A DNA stretch of 8,429 nt from Chloroflexota bacterium (GTDB lineage Bacteria; Chloroflexota; Limnocylindria; QHBO01). The notes under the pieces were generated by a model, which was not told the DNA's origin, ran no database searches, and was given only the letters and a program-made list of their open reading frames with translations. Below are positions 4,518 through 8,429 of this stretch, piece after piece. Positions within the stretch are counted from its first letter, which is position 1. Each line of letters starts with the position of its first letter. The position numbers and the translations under genes are program-made. The stretch lies in contig VBJX01000075.1 in NCBI GenBank assembly GCA_005879775.1, positions 1 through 8,429 of the forward strand, read 5' to 3'.

Positions 4518-5276
4518 ATGGCCACGACGGATCTTGCCGTGTCGTGCCACGAGGTGCGCAAGCACTTCGGGGAGGGGGAGACCAGGATCGAGGCGCTCCG
4601 CGGCGTGGACTTCAGCGCGCGCTTCGGGGAGCTGAGCTTCCTCGTCGGACCCAGCGGCTGCGGCAAGACGACGCTCATCTCGGTCATCGCCGGCCTCCTG
4701 GACCGGACGGCCGGCGAGCTGGCGGTCCTAGGAACGCGGATGGACGACCTCTCGGGCACTAGGCGCGTCCTGTTCCGCCGCCAGAACGTCGGCTTCGTCT
4801 TCCAGCAGTACAACCTGCTCCCGGCCCTCACGGCGGCGGAGAACGTCGCGGTGCCGCTTCTCGCGGCGGGAACGTCGCGGAAGGAAGCCGTGGACCGGGC
4901 CAAATCCCTCCTGTCACGACTCGGGCTCGGGAGTCGCACCGACGCGCTCCCGTCGACGCTGTCCGGGGGACAGCAGCAGCGGGTGGCTATCGCGCGCTCG
5001 CTCGTGCACGAGCCGCGCCTCGTCGTCTGCGACGAGCCGACGGCGGCGCTGGACCATGCCAGCGGAGAGGCCGTCATGGGCCTGCTGGCCGGGAACGCGG
5101 TCCAGCCCGACCGTGCCGTCATCGTCGTCACGCACGATACGCGAGTGTTCCACTACGCCCACAGCATCGCCCGCATGGACGATGGACGGATCGTGGACGT
5201 CAGCCGCCCGAACGGTTCCCCCCGCACTGCGGACCGTGGCCCGACCGATTCATCCGTGCAGGAGGTCTTCGCATGA
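4518..5276 (+). CDS. ABC transporter ATP-binding protein (MacB/DevA/LolD type)
   Basis: A 252-residue ATPase. ATG 4518 is preferred; GTG 4509, which overlaps the permease stop, is in frame and would add three residues. All nucleotide-binding motifs are intact: Walker A GPSGCGKTT (44-52), Q-loop FVFQQYNLLP (94-102), signature LSGGQQQR (148-155), Walker B LVVCDEPTAALD (168-179) with its catalytic Glu, and the H-loop VVTHD (203-207). The length and motif spelling fit the LolD/MacB/DevA family that works with FtsX-like permeases. After the core, residues about 230-252 form a Pro/Ser-rich tail. The gene ends in an ATGA overlap with the adaptor gene, implying coupled translation. It would dimerise on the permease in the inner membrane and power the pump. 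Confidence 0.92.
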   Translation: MATTDLAVSCHEVRKHFGEGETRIEALRGVDFSARFGELSFLVGPSGCGKTTLISVIAGLLDRTAGELAVLGTRMDDLSGTRRVLFRRQNVGFVFQQYNLLPALTAAENVAVPLLAAGTSRKEAVDRAKSLLSRLGLGSRTDALPSTLSGGQQQRVAIARSLVHEPRLVVCDEPTAALDHASGEAVMGLLAGNAVQPDRAVIVVTHDTRVFHYAHSIARMDDGRIVDVSRPNGSPRTADRGPTDSSVQEVFA

Positions 5277-6163
5277 AGCGACTCATCCTTCCCTTCATCG
5301 GTATCCTGGCCGCGTTGTGGGCGACCTTCTCCGTCGCCCGGACGCAGCCCCGCCGGCAGCGTACGGAGCCACCGGCTCCGCCTCCCGTCTCGGACTTTCC
5401 GAACACGGTCGCGGCCGTCGGCTTGGTCGAGGCCAGCACCGAGAACATATCCGTGGGCTCTCCGCTGGATGGGGTCGTCGCCCGGGTTTTCGTGACCGCG
5501 GGGCATCTGGTGAACGCCGGCGACCCGCTGTTCGAGCTCGACGCCCGCCACCTTCGCGCCGACCTCGCCGTGAGGCAGCAGGCGGTGGCCGTGGCCCGGG
5601 CGCGGGCGGCGGTGGCGGAGGCACGCCTGCAGGACCTGAAGCGGCAGCTCGAGTTTGCCGAACAGGTGAAGGACAGACGGGCGATCAGCGCCGAGGAGGT
5701 GACCCGCCGGCGCTCGGCGGTGGAAACGGCGGCGGCCCAGGTGGAGATCGAGCGGAGCACCGTGCGCGCACCCATCGACGCCGAGGTGTTGCAGGTCAAG
5801 CTGCGAGTGGGGGAGTTCGCCCCGGCGGCTGCGACGTCGGGGCCCCTGATCCTGCTCGGCCGATCCAAGCCGCTGCACGTCCGCGTGGACGTCGACGAGC
5901 ACGAGGGGTGGCGGGTGCGGCCGGGCGCGGAGGCGACGGGACATTTGCGGGGGAATGCCGACTTGAAGACGCCGCTCCGGTTCGTGCGCTTCGAGCCGTT
6001 CGTGATTCCGAAGAGGTCGCTGACCGGGGACAGCACGGAGCGCGTCGACACCCGCGTCTTGCAGGTTATCTACCGTGTCGAGCGGGACGATCTCCCGCTC
6101 TTCGTGGGCCAGCAGCTCGATGTCTTCATCGACGCGCAGAAGGAACACGGAGCAGAGCGATGA
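5273..6163 (+). CDS. HlyD/DevB-type periplasmic adaptor (membrane fusion protein)
   Basis: A 296-residue protein starting at ATG 5273, overlapping the ATPase stop, with GGAGG 9 bases upstream. Residues 5-21 (ILPFIGILAALWATFSV) form a signal anchor, followed by a Pro-rich linker. The lipoyl half-motifs are VGSPLDGVVARVFVTAGHLV near 61-80 and STVRAPIDAEVLQVKLRVGE near 162-181. They flank an alpha-helical hairpin rich in Ala, Arg, Gln and Glu (about 93-160). A beta-barrel region with LHVRVDVDEHE follows (201-211). Such adaptors bridge the inner-membrane ABC pump and the outer-membrane channel. The helical hairpin is rather short, and the whole protein is shorter than many relatives of 350-400 residues. 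It overlaps the channel gene by ATGA, consistent with one co-translated assembly. Confidence 0.87.
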   Translation: MKRLILPFIGILAALWATFSVARTQPRRQRTEPPAPPPVSDFPNTVAAVGLVEASTENISVGSPLDGVVARVFVTAGHLVNAGDPLFELDARHLRADLAVRQQAVAVARARAAVAEARLQDLKRQLEFAEQVKDRRAISAEEVTRRRSAVETAAAQVEIERSTVRAPIDAEVLQVKLRVGEFAPAAATSGPLILLGRSKPLHVRVDVDEHEGWRVRPGAEATGHLRGNADLKTPLRFVRFEPFVIPKRSLTGDSTERVDTRVLQVIYRVERDDLPLFVGQQLDVFIDAQKEHGAER

Positions 6164-7662
6164 GGCTCCGGGCGCCGTCCTTCTCGCTCCTGCTGACGAC
6201 GACGGTCGCGTGCGCCGTAGGACCCCGGTACAAGCGTCCGGAGCTGCCAGTCCCGAAGGCGTGGCAGGAGGCGCAGGCGGTGGAGGCAACTGCGAGCAGT
6301 GCCACGCTCGAGCGCTGGTGGACGGCCTTCCATGATCCGATCCTCGACCGCCTCGTCGCCCGCGCCCTCGAGGGCAACCTGGACCTCAAGATCGCCGGGG
6401 CCCGGATCCGCGAGGCACGGGCGGCGCGCGGGATCGCGTCGGCGGCCGGGTTGCCACAGGTCGGCGTGGAGGGCGCCTACTCGCGCACCCGGCGCAGCGA
6501 CGCGGTGCCGCCCTTCAAGTCGGCCTCGGGGGGAAGCTCACCCTTCGGGCCCCGGGAGCAGAACGCCTTCGAAGCGGGGTTCGACGCCGGCTGGGAGATC
6601 GACGTCTTCGGTGGCGTCAAGAGAGACAAGGAGGCGGCCCTCGCCGAGTTTGAAGCGGCCGAAGAGGCGCGCCGAGACGTTCTGGTCACGCTCCTGGCCG
6701 ACGTTGCCCGCAACTACGCGGAGCTGCGGGCGGCGCAGCAGCAGCTCCAGATCCTGGAGGACACTCTACGGTCGGAGCGGGACACCCTGGAGCTGGCGAA
6801 GGCGCGCCTCGACGCCGGGCTCGGAACGGAGCTGGACGTCGCGCGCGCCGAGGGTCTTCTGACCGCGAACGCCGCTCAGGGCCCGGCGCTGGAGCGGCTC
6901 GCCAAGCAGGCGATCTACCGCCTCGGCGTCCTGCTCGGCCAGCACCCGGGCGCGCTCTCTTCGGAGCTCGAGCCGCAGGGGATGATCCCATCCCTGCCTC
7001 CCGAGGTTCCGCCGACGCTTCCCTCCGAGCTGTTGTCGCGGCGGCCGGACCTGAGGCGGGCCGAACGGGAGCTGGCCGCCGCCACCGCCCGCGTCGGTGT
7101 CGCGAGGGCAGACCTGTTCCCCCGCTTCACGATCCTCGGAAGCGTCGGTCGCCGCAGCGAGGATGCGGCCGACTTGAGCTCGGGCATCAGCCAGTCCTGG
7201 TCCATCCTGCCCATAGTGCGCTGGCCGATCTTCTCGGGCGGCCGCATCCGGGCCAACATCCGCGTGCAGGACGCGCGCCAGGAGCAGGCGCTGCGGCAGT
7301 ACGAGAAGGCGGTTCTGACCGCGCTGGAAGAGGTGGAGAACGCCCTCTCGGCGCACACGCGCGAGCAGCGGCGCCAGGAGTCTCTGCGGGCGTCGGTCGC
7401 GGCGAACCGGCTAGCCCTGGGGCTGGCCACGGACCGCTACACCAGCGGCCTGGAGAGCTTCCTCTCGGTGCTCGACGCTCAGCGTTCCGTCTACGCGGCG
7501 GAAGACCAGCTCGTTCAGAGCGAACGGAACGGGGTGGTCGCCCTCATCTCCATATACAAGTCGCTCGGCGGGGGCTGGAGCTTCGACGAAGTGGCCTCGG
7601 CAACGCAGCAAGCAGCCGAGACCGGGCGCGTAGCGGCAGCGGCAACCCCAAAGCGCCAGTGA
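6160..7662 (+). CDS. NodT-family outer-membrane efflux lipoprotein (TolC-like channel)
   Basis: A 500-residue protein starting at ATG 6160, which overlaps the adaptor stop. The frame is open far upstream, but that part is an antisense-like shadow of the ATPase and adaptor genes. The N-terminus is a lipoprotein signal: a hydrophobic core, then the lipobox TVAC, with lipidation at C18, followed by AVGPRYKRP, the standard start of mature NodT proteins. WWTAFHDPILDRLVARALEG (53-72) and WEIDVFGGVKRD (145-156) are family landmarks of the first repeat. SRRPDLRRAERELAAATARV (293-312) and the repeat-two strand DLFPRFTILGSVG are those of the second. Together they form two outer-membrane efflux protein domains that trimerise into a channel. 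The last 25 residues are Ala-rich. This gene shows that the pump spans both membranes, and that the host is Gram-negative. Confidence 0.93.
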   Translation: MRLRAPSFSLLLTTTVACAVGPRYKRPELPVPKAWQEAQAVEATASSATLERWWTAFHDPILDRLVARALEGNLDLKIAGARIREARAARGIASAAGLPQVGVEGAYSRTRRSDAVPPFKSASGGSSPFGPREQNAFEAGFDAGWEIDVFGGVKRDKEAALAEFEAAEEARRDVLVTLLADVARNYAELRAAQQQLQILEDTLRSERDTLELAKARLDAGLGTELDVARAEGLLTANAAQGPALERLAKQAIYRLGVLLGQHPGALSSELEPQGMIPSLPPEVPPTLPSELLSRRPDLRRAERELAAATARVGVARADLFPRFTILGSVGRRSEDAADLSSGISQSWSILPIVRWPIFSGGRIRANIRVQDARQEQALRQYEKAVLTALEEVENALSAHTREQRRQESLRASVAANRLALGLATDRYTSGLESFLSVLDAQRSVYAAEDQLVQSERNGVVALISIYKSLGGGWSFDEVASATQQAAETGRVAAAATPKRQ

Positions 7663-7663
7663 G

Positions 7664-7922
7664 TTGAAGGCCGCGACGATCTTGTTCACCGCGTTCCCGA
7701 GCATTCGCACGGTGAAGTTTCGAAAACTGATTGAGTACGCTAATAGCCTAGCTGATTACGATCCCCCGCCTGCACGATGAAGCCGAATGGACGCGTTTCG
7801 ATGCGGCGGGCCGCGCCATCTCGCGGCGCCGGGGCGAGATCGAGCGTCAGCGCTGGGAGGAACAGCGGCGAGAGTGGGAACGCGCGAGAACCGGCTTTTC
7901 TGCTGTTTCCGGGGGTCGGTAA
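7664..7922 (+). pseudogene. Frameshifted gene relic, family not recognised
   Basis: Frame A is open from before TTG 7664 to a TGA at 7778-7780 and reads LKAATILFTAFPSIRTVKF and RKLIEYANSLADYDP. Frame B is open from 7752 to TAA 7920-7922 and reads LHDEAEWTRFDAAGRAISRR, then a highly charged helix (RGEIERQRWEEQRREWERAR). Removing one C from the CCCCC run at 7763-7767 joins them into one frame of about 85 codons with the GC-biased third positions of real coding sequence. No good ATG/GTG start or ribosome binding site is seen: it begins at the stop of the channel gene, so its 5' end is probably missing. The charged tail suggests a coiled coil or nucleic-acid contact, but I do not recognise the family. 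A sequencing error in the C-run is the alternative to a real mutation. The following stretch 7923-8044 shows no supported gene, only the palindrome CGTGCGCACG at 8010-8019. Confidence 0.45.
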
Positions 7923-8044
7923 CAGATCGCTTAGAGAACGGACGGGCGCACGCCGGGTCTCCGGCCAGAATCGGGCTTGTCAAGAGTCGGTTCTGGAGAG
8001 AGGCCTCAGCGTGCGCACGAACATGAGAGCAAGGCCCACGGTCG

Positions 8045-8429
8045 TCACTCGTCCGCGTACCGTTTGGCCGCTGCGAGGTCTCGGCGCAGTTCCTCCGCCG
8101 TGCGACGCGGACCGTAGCCCGGCGTATCGCGCTGAATCCGCCAGCCTTCCTTGAGCGGCCCCGCATCCACGGTGTCGAAGCCGAACTGGTCGAGCAGCCG
8201 CGTGACGGTGGCCTTCGCCCCAGCATCGTCGCCGGCGATGACCAGCGCGCGGCGGTTCGTCGAGCCCGCGGGCCGGCCGTCGGTGGTGAGCTGCGCGGCA
8301 TAGATATGGTTGAATGCCTTGACCACCTTCGCGGTAGGCAGGTGAGCCTGCAATAGTTCGGAGGTGGTGGTCGACTCGTTGTCGAGTTCGGGGATGTGGC
8401 CATCTCGTTGCGGGTAGTAGTTGTTGGTG
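8045..8429 (-). CDS. NADPH-dependent F420-reductase-like NAD(P)-binding protein, C-terminal part
   Basis: A minus-strand frame open from the window edge to a TGA at 8045-8047, giving about 127 residues. The start and the N-terminal GxGxxG nucleotide-binding motif lie beyond 8429. Visible landmarks are NNYYPQRDGHIPELDN, STTTSELLQAHLPTAKVVKA with FNHI, NRRALVIAGDDAGAKATVTR, and the C-terminal FDTVDAGPLKEGWRIQRDTP with GYGPRRTAEELRRDL. These fit the COG2085 family (NADPH-dependent F420 reductase-like oxidoreductases). It is convergent with the pump operon and unrelated to it in function as far as can be seen. The TTG at 8353 is an internal codon, not a start. The exact substrate cannot be told, and members occur widely outside F420-using organisms. 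Confidence 0.8.
   Translation of the reverse strand, partial: TNNYYPQRDGHIPELDNESTTTSELLQAHLPTAKVVKAFNHIYAAQLTTDGRPAGSTNRRALVIAGDDAGAKATVTRLLDQFGFDTVDAGPLKEGWRIQRDTPGYGPRRTAEELRRDLAAAKRYADE

Noticed and set aside
5056..6159. Upstream extension of the outer-membrane channel reading frame
   Set aside because: It overlaps the ATPase and adaptor genes and gives Arg/Pro/Gly-rich sequence. The lipoprotein signal at ATG 6160 and the ATGA overlap fix the true start.
7411..7710. Minus-strand frame whose first part reads MRMLGNAVNKIVAAFNSLAL
   Set aside because: The beginning looks protein-like, but most of it is antisense to the channel gene, and the plus-strand reading of the same stretch extends further with coding-like third positions.
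7756..8403. 215-codon minus-strand open frame across the right edge
   Set aside because: It overlaps the F420-reductase-like gene in another frame, and its translation is Ser/Arg/Pro-rich without motifs.
1..8429. CRISPR array, tRNA or rRNA gene, or insertion sequence with terminal inverted repeats
   Set aside because: No regularly spaced direct repeats, no tRNA- or rRNA-like sequence, no transposase motif and no matching terminal repeats were seen.

Overview
The window is GC-rich throughout, with coding frames strongly biased to G/C at third codon positions. A predicted outer-membrane lipoprotein of the NodT family shows that the host is a diderm (Gram-negative type) bacterium. The sequence alone does not name the species. 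The mixture of mobilization genes, broken genes and a self-contained efflux operon suggests an accessory or mobile region (plasmid, integrative mobilizable element or island) rather than conserved core chromosome.

Left part (1-2532) is a mobilization (mob) module. It starts with an ill-defined stretch holding one or two weak reading frames (1-227) and a regulatory-looking gap with two copies of the palindrome TCTCA-N4-TGAGA. Next comes a small ribbon-helix-helix (RHH) gene (433-675). A tightly packed three-gene set follows: a short basic RHH-like protein (830-1141), a larger RHH accessory protein (1138-1653) and a compact MOBP/VirD2-like relaxase with the His-rich metal motif (1654-2532). There is no helicase domain and no type IV secretion gene in view, so transfer would need machinery supplied from elsewhere. 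A three-tier nested inverted repeat (914-982) just upstream of the accessory and relaxase genes is the best candidate for an oriT-like structure, although it lies inside a reading frame.

Junction (2533-2812): a fourth RHH gene starts normally but after about 30 codons runs into a fragment of an aldehyde dehydrogenase gene. The fragment is recognisable only by joining two other reading frames. It is cut off on both sides and looks like a recombination scar between the mob module and the next block.

Middle and right (2806-7662) is a MarR-controlled export operon: a MarR regulator, an FtsX/DevC-type ABC permease, its ATPase, a periplasmic HlyD-type adaptor and a NodT-type outer-membrane channel. 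The ATPase-adaptor and adaptor-channel boundaries are ATGA overlaps. Together the last four would form a tripartite pump spanning both membranes. A strong sigma70-like promoter overlaps dyads directly before marR and places the start site at the GTG codon (leaderless mRNA predicted). An inverted near-copy of the same operator lies before the permease gene, so the regulator probably controls itself and the pump.

Right edge (7663-8429): directly after the pump is a short gene relic that becomes one continuous frame if one C of a CCCCC run is removed, then about 120 bp with no supported gene. On the minus strand is the C-terminal part of an NADPH-dependent F420-reductase-like protein that runs off the window.
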